Of a DNA stretch of 64,000 nucleotides, positions 25,543-33,870 are shown one piece after another (position 1 is the stretch's first letter; every line of letters begins with the position of its first letter). This stretch comes from a bacterium (GTDB lineage: Bacteria; Desulfobacterota; Desulfocorpusculales; Desulfocorpusculum). Location: assembly GCA_037481695.1 (NCBI GenBank), contig JBBFLE010000015.1, positions 1 to 64,000 on the forward strand, written 5' to 3'. Below the pieces are notes generated by a model. The model saw only the letters and a list, made by a program, of their open reading frames with translations. It searched no databases and had not been told where the DNA came from. The position numbers were made by a program, and so were the translations under genes.

Positions 25543-27588
25543 TCAAACTCCCAGGATATAGTCCTTGGCAATCAATCTCTTGTCCCGTCCTGAGAGCACG
25601 TGGAATCCCCTGAGCCTCTTGAGGGTTGCCGAGGAGAACTGCCCCAGGGGCAAATAGACTATCTTGAGCCCCATGCGGGCAGCCAGGGTGTGGAACCAAA
25701 AACGGGGGGGCCTGGCAGCCACATAAACCACATAAGGCTCCAGGGTATAATCCAGGGCAGCCATCAACAGGACCTCTGGTTTTGAGCCCAGCACCTGGTA
25801 CACTGGATCCTTCCAGATGTCGCCCATGCGCCTCGGGGGATAGCTCATCACAAACCCACCGTACTCGCATCGGCTTATTCCAGGCCCCACCATCTTGAGC
25901 CCCAGGGGCGTGGCGTAGAAGGCCATGTCCGACTCCTGTTCATGCTCGCCATACCATGTCATGCAGTAGGGGTACTTGCGGCCATCCTCGTCTGGGTCGA
26001 AAATCACCACCACTGCCCCCACGCCTCCTCTGACCCTCCTGGTTTCCCTCACATAGATCCTTCCTTCATGCCAGTTGCGAAGTGTCTCTCTGAGATCTAT
26101 GCCGTCCAGCAGGGAACTGGTAAAAGGCTCCACCCTGGATCTTTCCTCAGAAAGGAGCCTCACGCCCTTTTGCCTTAGGTACCCACCGAAACGCTCCACC
26201 AACAGGTCCTCGGGTGGATAGGAGCAGAGGGCCTCTCCGTCCAAGGCCTCGGCCCACTGCCCTGGATGTGTTTCCTTTTTTCTCTGCCTCACGGGAAAGG
26301 CCTGAGGTCTTTTTTTCCTGGGCACTCTGGGCCTGATGCGAAGGCGTCTCATGCCCAACCACAGATCCTCCCCCCTTATCCTGGTGGTGGGCAGATCAGT
26401 GGAATTTTCCCCCTGCCAGGGATATGTGCGTCCCAGCTCCCATACCTCGTACGCAAAGTCCTCGTCCACGCAAGCCTTGGCCGAGGCCACCCACTGGAAG
26501 AAATCCGGCAGGAGCCTTCCCTCCAAAAGAGCGTAGTTGCGAGAGAACCTCATCAGCCCATGCACCTGCCAGGGCTGAAGGCTCTCACCGGTTCTGTAAC
26601 GATACATCCTGGCCGCCCTCTGGAGCCATCTCCAAAGGAGCTTCTGACGATCCATGGGGAGCTTGTGGGCATGGGCAGGCGGCTGGGGCCCATCATCCTC
26701 CAGAAGCTCCCTCAAACCGGCCCCAGCAGCCGGGCTCTCTTGAAGATCTCTGTGGCATCGCCTGGCACACCACTGGGCAGCATTCCAGCAGGCCCTGGCC
26801 CTGTCCTGCATCATGGAGGCTCCCCCATGCAAGAGGCGCAGCCTGCCCTGGGCAGAGCTCGGTGGCTCAAGAGCGTTGTCCTGGGGTTCTGGAGGAAGCC
26901 CCTTTCGTCTCATCTCGTAAATGGTGTGAAACAGGGGAGGCTCGGTCATTATCTCCACCATGGAGTCCGGATGCAGGTGGAAAAGCTGGACTCCCTTTCT
27001 TTGCACCCTGTCCATGGGTTCGGGCAGTTTGCTCCTTAGATCCTCCAGGATCCTTTGGGCATGAGCCATTCCGCAGACAAAAAAAACCTGCCCTCCCTGC
27101 CCAAGAAGCCTTTGAAGCCTCAAGGCCATGCCCTGCTCGCGAAGCCTATCCCAAGGGTGAAGCTCTTGGAGGCCGTGGGCCACAACAGCCTGGTAAAATT
27201 CCCTGTGTCCGAGACGAAATGCCGCATAAGAATCAGGAAGTTTTTCATGCCAGAGCATGGGAGAGTCTATGTCCACGTCCACACAACATGCTGTGCAGCC
27301 ATGCTCCATGGCCCAGCGAAGGGCCTCCACCAGAGGATCAGCAGGACAAATGGGAAGATAAAGGGGCTCCCCCCTGGAGGACTCGTAAAGCAACACGCTC
27401 ACCTGGGGAAGGCGCTGCACTGCTCTTAGCACATGGGATTCCAGGGAGGCTGGCAGCTCCACTGCCACGATCTGGGGGCGGATCTCCTCCAGGGCCAGTC
27501 TCACTGCCTCGGCAAACTCCAGCCGCTCATGCAGCACTGGCATGATATGGAGCCTTTCGTGCTGGAGGGTAAACCAGAATCCATTCAT
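25543..27588 (-). CDS. Large protein with TraB/DUF5682-like N terminus and unknown C terminus
   Basis: A 681-aa protein. Residues 10-180 resemble the TraB/PrgY/DUF5682 group: HERLHIMPVLHERLEF, QIVAVELPASLESHVL and VFFVCGMAHAQRI in the spacing of EAN-like families, where Glu and His residues are conserved. Residues 280-684 match nothing I know; they include a Trp/Arg-rich basic stretch (IRPRVPRKKRPQ) and a late conserved-looking segment with FDPDEDGRKYPYC and YGEHEQESDMAFY. There is no signal peptide or membrane helix. It precedes no VWA protein, yet its upstream neighbour is a MoxR-type ATPase (55 nt away), as DUF5682 proteins often have. Start is the ATG at 27588; a GTG lies three codons upstream. 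Confidence 0.6.
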   Translation of the reverse strand: MNGFWFTLQHERLHIMPVLHERLEFAEAVRLALEEIRPQIVAVELPASLESHVLRAVQRLPQVSVLLYESSRGEPLYLPICPADPLVEALRWAMEHGCTACCVDVDIDSPMLWHEKLPDSYAAFRLGHREFYQAVVAHGLQELHPWDRLREQGMALRLQRLLGQGGQVFFVCGMAHAQRILEDLRSKLPEPMDRVQRKGVQLFHLHPDSMVEIMTEPPLFHTIYEMRRKGLPPEPQDNALEPPSSAQGRLRLLHGGASMMQDRARACWNAAQWCARRCHRDLQESPAAGAGLRELLEDDGPQPPAHAHKLPMDRQKLLWRWLQRAARMYRYRTGESLQPWQVHGLMRFSRNYALLEGRLLPDFFQWVASAKACVDEDFAYEVWELGRTYPWQGENSTDLPTTRIRGEDLWLGMRRLRIRPRVPRKKRPQAFPVRQRKKETHPGQWAEALDGEALCSYPPEDLLVERFGGYLRQKGVRLLSEERSRVEPFTSSLLDGIDLRETLRNWHEGRIYVRETRRVRGGVGAVVVIFDPDEDGRKYPYCMTWYGEHEQESDMAFYATPLGLKMVGPGISRCEYGGFVMSYPPRRMGDIWKDPVYQVLGSKPEVLLMAALDYTLEPYVVYVAARPPRFWFHTLAARMGLKIVYLPLGQFSSATLKRLRGFHVLSGRDKRLIAKDYILGV

Positions 27589-27643
27589 GGCGCACACTGC
27601 CGGGCTGGAGATCCCAGGAAAGCCCGGGCTTTTCTGATGAACC

Positions 27644-28489
27644 TTACAACTTCAAATACTGTGTGGCCTCATCCCCCAGGATCATGCGCATCCCCTCCAC
27701 CACTGCCGAGATAGCATCCACAGAGTTGCTCTGGCGCAACAACTTCACGGCATATCTGGCCACGTTTATGCCGTCTCGCACTGTATAGCGTTCCTCTGCC
27801 TCGTGGGCCTTCTGCAAGAAATCAACCACATATCGCAGGATCTCCTCCTGGCAAAAGGGCAGGTTCTCCCTGAGTATGCGAAGCTCCTCCTCCCTCTGGG
27901 GGAAGTCCACCATTATCTGGGGTTGGAGCCTGGAATGAATGTACTCTGGGAGCTCATAGGTGCTGGCATCCTCGTTGAGGGTCGCCACAAAACGAAAATC
28001 CTTGTGAGCCCTTATCTTGAGGCCCGTGACTATGGACTCGATGTATCTTCTGTGATCCAGAAGAGGAGCCAGGGAAGCCCAGGCCTTCTCGCTCATGCGA
28101 TTGCCTTCATCCAGTACGCAGACTCCGCCCCTTATCATGGCTGTCACCAGGGGACTGGCCACGTATCTGATCTTGGCCTCCGGGGATATGACAGGTGTTA
28201 TGAGCAGATCTTCGGGCCGGGTGTCCATGGTGGCCTGATATATGTAAACTTCCCTTCCCAGGGAGCGGCCCGCTGCATAGGCCAGGGTGGTCTTGCCCAC
28301 CCCAGGCTTTCCCACCAGCCTGGGGTTCATGGGTATGTCCTGGGGCTCCACCACGAGCCAGGCGGCCAGAAGCTGTTTCCAGCATTCTTGCTGCCCCACC
28401 CAAGCCATGGGAAGCTCGTCGGGATGCACCAGATAAAGCTCAACCCCCTCCATGAGGATCCTTCTGTCAGAGACCTGCTTGTAAGACAT
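27644..28489 (-). CDS. MoxR-like AAA+ ATPase
   Basis: A 281-aa ATPase with Walker A GKPGVGKTTLAYAAG near residue 62, Walker B GGVCVLDEGNRMS near residue 125, sensor 1 FRFVATLNEDA and the arginine-finger region IHSRLQPQIMVDFP. MoxR proteins act as chaperones that remodel or insert cofactors into partner complexes, usually with a von Willebrand-A protein. None is visible here; the partner is probably the TraB-like protein downstream. It sits 13 nt after the kinase-BON gene, giving a compact three-gene unit. Confidence 0.8.
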   Translation of the reverse strand: MSYKQVSDRRILMEGVELYLVHPDELPMAWVGQQECWKQLLAAWLVVEPQDIPMNPRLVGKPGVGKTTLAYAAGRSLGREVYIYQATMDTRPEDLLITPVISPEAKIRYVASPLVTAMIRGGVCVLDEGNRMSEKAWASLAPLLDHRRYIESIVTGLKIRAHKDFRFVATLNEDASTYELPEYIHSRLQPQIMVDFPQREEELRILRENLPFCQEEILRYVVDFLQKAHEAEERYTVRDGINVARYAVKLLRQSNSVDAISAVVEGMRMILGDEATQYLKL

Positions 28490-28502
28490 GCTGCCCTGCC
28501 CT

Positions 28503-29309
28503 TCAGGGTCTTAGCTTGTTTACGATCCTCTGAACACCCTTGACCCTTCTCACCACGTTCTCTATGAGGGGTTTGTCCTTGGGCTCAGGAAGCTTGCCGC
28601 TTAGGGTCACCACCCCCTCTTCGTCGCATCTGATATCCACACAGCTGGGACAGGAGATCTCCGGGTGCTTGATCAAGCTCTCCCGGATGGCCTTGACCAG
28701 GCGGTAACGCTGGAGCATCCCTCTGGCCCCCTGGGCCCGCTCGGCCCAGTTGATCTGGCGAAAAGCCTGAACCAGCATCTTGGCCGCCGTGGTTTTATCT
28801 ATGACTCCGGTATTTAGCACCAGGTGGTACTGAAGGGGATCGGCCCAGTCAACTCCGAAGGCCTGCTTCACGAAAAGAGCCCTTTCCTCATCCACCTCCT
28901 GGATCCGCCTTCGGGCCTTCCTTTCCGAGTCCCCAAAGCGCTCCATTACGGCCTTTACCCTGCTTTCCACTGGAGCATCTATTCTCACATGGAAAGCACT
29001 GGAGAGATCCCTCAGGATGGCCTGCCCCCCTCTGCCCACTATGACAACGTTGTCGGCCTCGGCCGCATCGCAGATGGCCTCACAAAGAAAACTCAAGAAC
29101 TCCTTGGGCCTGTCTCTGAAAAGCACGTCGAACAAGGACAGCCCCTTCTCATCCAGGACCTCCAGCTCGGCCCTCAAGTAATTCCTCTGCCTGGCCATCC
29201 TCAAGAGCTCCTCCCGATCGAAGAAACGATACTTCAACCTCCTGGCCGCCTCTTTTCCTATGGCAGCCCCGTTGCTCCCCAGGGTCCTGGATATGGTTAT
29301 TACGGCCAC
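28503..29309 (-). CDS. Cytidylate-kinase-like protein fused to a C-terminal BON domain
   Basis: The start is a GTG at 29309 directly after AGGAGGTGAGCCC; the frame is open another 27 codons but has no comparable site. Residues 1-195 resemble the cytidylate-kinase-like family: VITISRTLGSNGAAIGKEAA (variant P-loop), FDREEL, VVIVGRGGQAIL and RVKAVMERFGDSERKARRRI, with conserved DWADP. Residues 201-268 form a BON-like domain (LVKAIRESLIKHPEIS, GVVTLSGKLPEPKDK, VVRRVKGVQRIVNKL). BON domains usually bind lipids or proteins in the envelope, so the fusion to a cytoplasmic kinase is unusual. Two Cys in SCPSC may matter. It heads the unit with the MoxR ATPase. Confidence 0.75.
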   Translation of the reverse strand: MAVITISRTLGSNGAAIGKEAARRLKYRFFDREELLRMARQRNYLRAELEVLDEKGLSLFDVLFRDRPKEFLSFLCEAICDAAEADNVVIVGRGGQAILRDLSSAFHVRIDAPVESRVKAVMERFGDSERKARRRIQEVDEERALFVKQAFGVDWADPLQYHLVLNTGVIDKTTAAKMLVQAFRQINWAERAQGARGMLQRYRLVKAIRESLIKHPEISCPSCVDIRCDEEGVVTLSGKLPEPKDKPLIENVVRRVKGVQRIVNKLRP

Positions 29310-29483
29310 GGGCTCACCTCCTGGTTCTGGGTTGAGATCTTGAGGCTGGTCCTTGTAAGAAAAAGCCTCAACTTGCTCATTATAGCCCATGGAAGGCCAA
29401 AGCTCACCCTTGCAAATGTGTTGCCCCCAGGTGGCTTTTGGGTTACCATTCTTCCACCTCTGTTTAGGGATGGGGACAGGCTC

Positions 29484-30374
29484 ATGGCAGTGCGCACCTT
29501 AGTGGTTGATGATGAGGCCACCATATTGGAGTCCCTCTCCAGGATCGTGACCCACGCAGGCTATGAATGCCTTTTGGCCAGCAGCGCGCAGGAAGCCCTT
29601 GATCTTCTGGAGCTGCACCCAGTGGACGTGGTCATCTCGGACATGCGCATGCCTTGCATGGACGGCCTGGAGCTCTTGAGCCAGATAAGGGCAAGATACA
29701 AGGAAGTGGATGTGATACTCATGACTGGCTTCGATTCCAGGGACATATTCAGCCGCGTCATCGAGGCCGGTGCAGCGGATTTCATAGCCAAACCTTTTCA
29801 TCAGGACGAACTCTTGGCCAAGCTCAAGCGCATAGTCAGGGAAAGGGAACTCAAGGCCGAGCTGCTCTACCTTTCCATCCACGATGGGCTGACAGGGCTT
29901 TTCAACCGCAGGTACCTGTACCAGAAGCTCCAGGAAGAGGTGGAGAGAGCCAAGCGGCAGCGTAGGAATCTGGCTCTCATAATCCTGGATGTGGACCGTT
30001 TCAAAGACTACAACGACTCCCATGGTCATCTGGATGGGGATCAGGTCCTGGTGACCCTGGGCAGCATAATCAACTCCTCCATCAGGCAAAACGTGGACAC
30101 AGCCTATCGTTATGGAGGGGATGAGTTTGCTGTGATGCTCATAGAGACGAATCTGGAGCAGGCCTGCAAGGTGGCCGAGAGAATAAGGACTTCTTTTGAG
30201 TCCAGGCAAATAGACAACTGCACCCTGAGCCTGGGGTTGGCAGCTCTGAGTGTGGAGAAAGATAGCATGGAGGATCTCATAAGGAAGGCCGATGAGGCCA
30301 TGTACAGGGCCAAGCGGGGAGGTGGGAATCGTGTGGAAGTATTCCAGTGCGCAAAGGATCCTTCTTCCCCATGA
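29484..30374 (+). CDS. Response regulator with GGDEF output (diguanylate cyclase)
   Basis: A 296-aa protein. The receiver (1-120) has LVVDDEATILES, the phospho-Asp in VVISDMRMPCMDG, the Thr in MTGFDS and AKPF with the Lys. The GGDEF domain (130-290) has DGLTGLFNRRYL, ILDVDRFKDYNDSHGH and the intact catalytic loop YRYGGDEFAVML. The inhibitory RxxD site reads QNVD, so product feedback is probably absent. It makes c-di-GMP from GTP in response to phosphorylation, as in PleD/WspR-like regulators. No cognate kinase is adjacent. Its stop codon overlaps the start of the radical SAM gene (ATGA). Confidence 0.9.
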   Translation: MAVRTLVVDDEATILESLSRIVTHAGYECLLASSAQEALDLLELHPVDVVISDMRMPCMDGLELLSQIRARYKEVDVILMTGFDSRDIFSRVIEAGAADFIAKPFHQDELLAKLKRIVRERELKAELLYLSIHDGLTGLFNRRYLYQKLQEEVERAKRQRRNLALIILDVDRFKDYNDSHGHLDGDQVLVTLGSIINSSIRQNVDTAYRYGGDEFAVMLIETNLEQACKVAERIRTSFESRQIDNCTLSLGLAALSVEKDSMEDLIRKADEAMYRAKRGGGNRVEVFQCAKDPSSP

Positions 30375-31246
30375 GGTATGAGGGCCTGATAATCAGGCCG
30401 CCCAGCGAGGCGCAAAGCCTAATCCTTCAGGTCACCGTGGGCTGCTCCCACAACCGCTGCACCTTTTGCCCCACGTACAAGAACACCAGGTTCCGCATCC
30501 GGGATATGGCAGAGGTGCGGGCCATGGTGGAGGAGGCCAGGCAATGGGCAGCGCATGCCCGCAGGATCTTTCTTTGCGACGGGGATGCCCTGGTGATTCC
30601 CCAAAGAAGGTTGCTTGCCCTCCTGGAGCTTCTCAATGAGAGTTTTCCACGCCTGGAAAGGATCGGGATCTATGCCAATGCCAGGAGTATCCTGAACAAG
30701 TCCGTGCAGGATCTCCAAGAGCTCAGGCAAAGAAAACTGGGAATCCTTTACCTGGGGGTCGAATCAGGAGACGACCAGGTTCTAAGCCGTGTGCGCAAGG
30801 GAGCGGATCGTCAGAAACTGCTCAGGGCTGCCCTCAGGGCAAAGGAAGCGGGCTTCATATTGTCCGTTACAGTGCTTTTGGGTTTGGGGGGTGTAGAGGA
30901 AAGCCGTCGCCATGCTTTGGAGACAGCCTCCCTCTTGAGTGAAATGGATCCCCATTATGTGGGGGCCCTCACCTTGATGGTGGTGGAGTCCACTCCTCTT
31001 TATTTGGAGATGTGCAGAGGCACCTTCAGACTCCCGGACACCTTCCAGCTCATCCAGGAGCTGGAAATCATGATCCGGCATTCGGATTTCACAGATTGCT
31101 ACTTCACCTCCAACCACGCCTCCAACTACTTGCCCATCAAGGTGAGGCTTCCAACACAGAAACAACAGGCCCTGAAGCTGATCCAGGAGGTGCTGGCCAT
31201 GAGGGACAGAAGCCTGCTTAGGCCCGAGTTCTTAAGAGGCCTCTAG
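30371..31246 (+). CDS. Radical SAM protein
   Basis: A 291-aa radical SAM enzyme with the cluster motif CSHNRCTFCPTYKN (CxxxxCxxC; the usual spacing is CxxxCxxC) near residue 30. LGVESGDDQVLSRVRKG follows in the TIM-barrel region that binds SAM. Its short length and the YKNTRFRIRDMAEV segment place it near the HemN/Elp3-like group of unknown function, common in anaerobes. Start at 30371 gives a 4-nt overlap with the cyclase gene; an upstream start at 30347 would overlap more. The substrate is unknown. Confidence 0.8.
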   Translation: MRYEGLIIRPPSEAQSLILQVTVGCSHNRCTFCPTYKNTRFRIRDMAEVRAMVEEARQWAAHARRIFLCDGDALVIPQRRLLALLELLNESFPRLERIGIYANARSILNKSVQDLQELRQRKLGILYLGVESGDDQVLSRVRKGADRQKLLRAALRAKEAGFILSVTVLLGLGGVEESRRHALETASLLSEMDPHYVGALTLMVVESTPLYLEMCRGTFRLPDTFQLIQELEIMIRHSDFTDCYFTSNHASNYLPIKVRLPTQKQQALKLIQEVLAMRDRSLLRPEFLRGL

Positions 31247-31363
31247 CCCCTTTTTTGACCCATGGGCCAATGATGGGCACTGCAGCATATCCTGGGATGA
31301 AATTCTTCATGCCAAGATGCAGCCTGGTTTTCTCCGTGGGCTGATGAAATGGCTTGGTGAAGG

Positions 31364-32317
31364 ATGATTAGTTTGAAGCCCAAGAGTTTCTTCTTGATGA
31401 TCCTGGTGGACGGCATAGGGCTTGCCCCTAGAGGCTCTGGAGATCCTGTGAAAAGTTGTGTGCCCTGGCTTGAGGATCTGGGGCAGGAGGCAGTGGCACC
31501 TTTGCCTGCCGGAGGCTGGGCAGCCTCCACCTCGGCCCATCTGGGTGTGCAGGGGCTACCCCAAAGTGCCACGGGCCATACCACCCTCTTGACAGGGATC
31601 AACGCAGCAAGAGTCATGGGCAGACACGTGCCTGGGTTCCCAACCCCTACCCTCAGGCGCATCATCCAGGCACACAATCTCCTGGGAGAATTGGAGGAGC
31701 GAGGCTTCAGGGCAGAATACTTAAACGCCTTTGCTCCCATGCATCCGGCAGTTCTCAAAAGAGGGCTCAAGAGCGCTGCCTCCTTAGCCACTCTGGCCAC
31801 AGGCAAGCCCCTCAGATCTGTACAGGACATCTGTGATGGAAAGGCACTCCATCACGAATTCACCAACAGGATCCTTGTCCTTAGAGGCATGAACCTACCC
31901 AGGTGGACTCCCAAGCAGGCAGGGCGTATCCTGGCCCGCACAGCCATGGAGTCAGACATGGCCTTTTTTGAGTACTTTCTGACAGACCTGGCCGGTCATG
32001 CCAGAGACCTGCAAGAAGCCTGCTTCCAGATGAGAAGGATCAGATCTTTCCTGGAGGGAGTCCTGGAGGAGGCCCATCTGGATTCAGGACACGTGCTGGT
32101 TTGCAGCGACCACGGAAACCTGGAGGACCTCTCCGTGCGCACCCACACAAGGAATCCTGTGCCCACCATGGTGTGGGGCCCTCAGGCCCAAAGGCTGGCC
32201 CTGGAAGTAAAGAGCATAGAACAAATTGCGCCCCTTGTGATGGAGACCCTGGCAGGCAGGCAAGAGGGGGTGCCCCCAAGAGAAAGCAAAGAAAAAAAAC
32301 TGGAGGCCGCAAATTGA
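31364..32317 (+). CDS. Alkaline-phosphatase-superfamily metalloenzyme (phosphoglyceromutase-like)
   Basis: A 317-aa protein with the core metal-binding segments of the phosphopentomutase/2,3-bisphosphoglycerate-independent mutase group: LMILVDGIGLAP near residue 12, QSATGHTTLLTGINAAR with the catalytic Thr/Ser position, and VCSDHGNLED near residue 245. It is shorter than true phosphoglycerate mutases and lacks their large inserted domain. It may be a phosphatase or phosphotransferase acting on a small molecule. The TGA overlaps the TTG start of lnt (TTGA). Confidence 0.75.
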   Translation: MISLKPKSFFLMILVDGIGLAPRGSGDPVKSCVPWLEDLGQEAVAPLPAGGWAASTSAHLGVQGLPQSATGHTTLLTGINAARVMGRHVPGFPTPTLRRIIQAHNLLGELEERGFRAEYLNAFAPMHPAVLKRGLKSAASLATLATGKPLRSVQDICDGKALHHEFTNRILVLRGMNLPRWTPKQAGRILARTAMESDMAFFEYFLTDLAGHARDLQEACFQMRRIRSFLEGVLEEAHLDSGHVLVCSDHGNLEDLSVRTHTRNPVPTMVWGPQAQRLALEVKSIEQIAPLVMETLAGRQEGVPPRESKEKKLEAAN

Positions 32318-33870
32318 GGCCTGTATGTGTAGTGGTCAGCCTGCTTTCAGGGCTTCTTGCGGCCCTGGCCTTTCCAGACTGGGAACTCTGGCCTCTGGCC
32401 TGGGTAGCTCTGGTGCCTCTTTTTTGGGCCCTTGAAGCACTGGGGCCCAGACAGGCGGCCACTTTGGGCTGGATGGCCGGTGCGCTCCACTACGGAATAC
32501 TTCTTTACTGGCTGGTGGGCACCATGCAGACATACGGCAGGCTGCCACTGGTCTTGGCCGTGGCAGTTATGGTGCTCCTGGTGCTTTATCTGGCCGGGTT
32601 CTGGGCTCTCTTTTGCGGCCTGATGAGCTTTCTGGGAAAGAGCCTGGGGTTTCCGGCCATGGTCATGGCCCCTGCCCTTTGGGTGTCTCTGGAGGTTCTG
32701 AGGTCCATTTTCCTCTCTGGATTTCCCTGGGCTCTTCTGGGCTACTCCCAGTGGAATCTCAAACCCCTTGTGCAGGTGGCTGATCTAAGTGGCATATACG
32801 GGGTGAGTTTCCTGCTGGTGAGTGTTAATGTGGGGGGTTATCTTTTGCTGAGAGATCTGGCAAAGGGGCGAAGGCCTGGGCTGGGGTGCATCCTAGGCCT
32901 GGTTTTCTGCGGGGCCCTGAGCGCAGGGGCCTGGCTTTACGGGGAGCAAAGGATTTCTCTCATATCAGGGCTTTCCACCCAGGCCCAGGGCCTGAGGGTA
33001 GGGGTGGCCCAGGGCAACATGGAGCAGTCCATCAAGTGGGAGCCGGCTTTCCAGGAGGCCACCCTTTCCAGGTATGAAGGGCTTAGCCGGCTTGTGGTGG
33101 AAAAGGGTGGGGCAGAACTGGTGGTATGGCCCGAGACAGCAGCGCCTTTTTTCTTCCAAAGGGAGGGACCCTTGAGGGAAAGGCTTCTGGGGCTGGCCTC
33201 CCAGCTCAAGGCGGACATTCTTTTCGGCTCCCCGGCCTATGGGTGGGTGGAGGAAAAAAGAGTATTTTACAACAGGGCCTATCTGTTGGGGTCTGAGGGT
33301 GGAGTGAGGGGCTGGTATGACAAGATACACCTGGTGCCATTCGGTGAATATGTGCCCTTGCAGCAGATGCTGCCATTTGTGAGAAAGATGGTAGCAGCCA
33401 TAGGGGATTTCCATCCTGGGCAGGCACCGCTTCCCCTTGTAACATCAGGAGGGGCAGCCGTGGGGGTCAGCATCTGTTTCGAAAGCATATTCCCGGACAT
33501 CTTCCGGGAGCAGGTCAGAAAAGGAGCAGACCTTCTGGCCAACTTGACCAATGACGCCTGGTTCGGGAAGACCGCCGCACCTTACCAACATCTCTCCATG
33601 CTGGCCATGAGAGCCGTGGAGACAAGGCGCTGGATAGTTAGGGCTGCCAACACCGGCATAAGCGCATTCATAGATCCCTGCGGCAGGATCACCTCACAGA
33701 CCAAGCTTTTTGAGACGGATTCCCTCGTTGACAGGGTGTCCAGACTTCAGGTACACTCTTTTTACGTGCTCCACGGTGATCTCTTTGCCTGGGCCTGTGC
33801 ACTTTGGAGCGCGATGCTTTTGTGTCTTGCCCTTTTCAGGGCCCACCGGAGAAAAGATGTTGTCGCCTGA
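32314..33870 (+). CDS. lnt: Apolipoprotein N-acyltransferase
   Basis: A 518-aa inner-membrane enzyme that adds the third acyl chain to lipoproteins. The first ~200 residues carry several membrane helices (LLSGLLAALAFPDW, VMVLLVLYLAGFWALF and others). The nitrilase domain holds the catalytic triad: Glu in VVWPETAAPFF, Lys in WYDKIHLVPFGEYVP and Cys in VSICFESIFPD. The start is a TTG at 32314 with TGGAGG seven bases upstream; it overlaps the previous stop as TTGA. Frame is open about 70 codons more, but those read as basic low-complexity antisense of the previous gene. It overlaps the prfB start by 14 nt. Confidence 0.92.
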   Translation: MRPVCVVVSLLSGLLAALAFPDWELWPLAWVALVPLFWALEALGPRQAATLGWMAGALHYGILLYWLVGTMQTYGRLPLVLAVAVMVLLVLYLAGFWALFCGLMSFLGKSLGFPAMVMAPALWVSLEVLRSIFLSGFPWALLGYSQWNLKPLVQVADLSGIYGVSFLLVSVNVGGYLLLRDLAKGRRPGLGCILGLVFCGALSAGAWLYGEQRISLISGLSTQAQGLRVGVAQGNMEQSIKWEPAFQEATLSRYEGLSRLVVEKGGAELVVWPETAAPFFFQREGPLRERLLGLASQLKADILFGSPAYGWVEEKRVFYNRAYLLGSEGGVRGWYDKIHLVPFGEYVPLQQMLPFVRKMVAAIGDFHPGQAPLPLVTSGGAAVGVSICFESIFPDIFREQVRKGADLLANLTNDAWFGKTAAPYQHLSMLAMRAVETRRWIVRAANTGISAFIDPCGRITSQTKLFETDSLVDRVSRLQVHSFYVLHGDLFAWACALWSAMLLCLALFRAHRRKDVVA

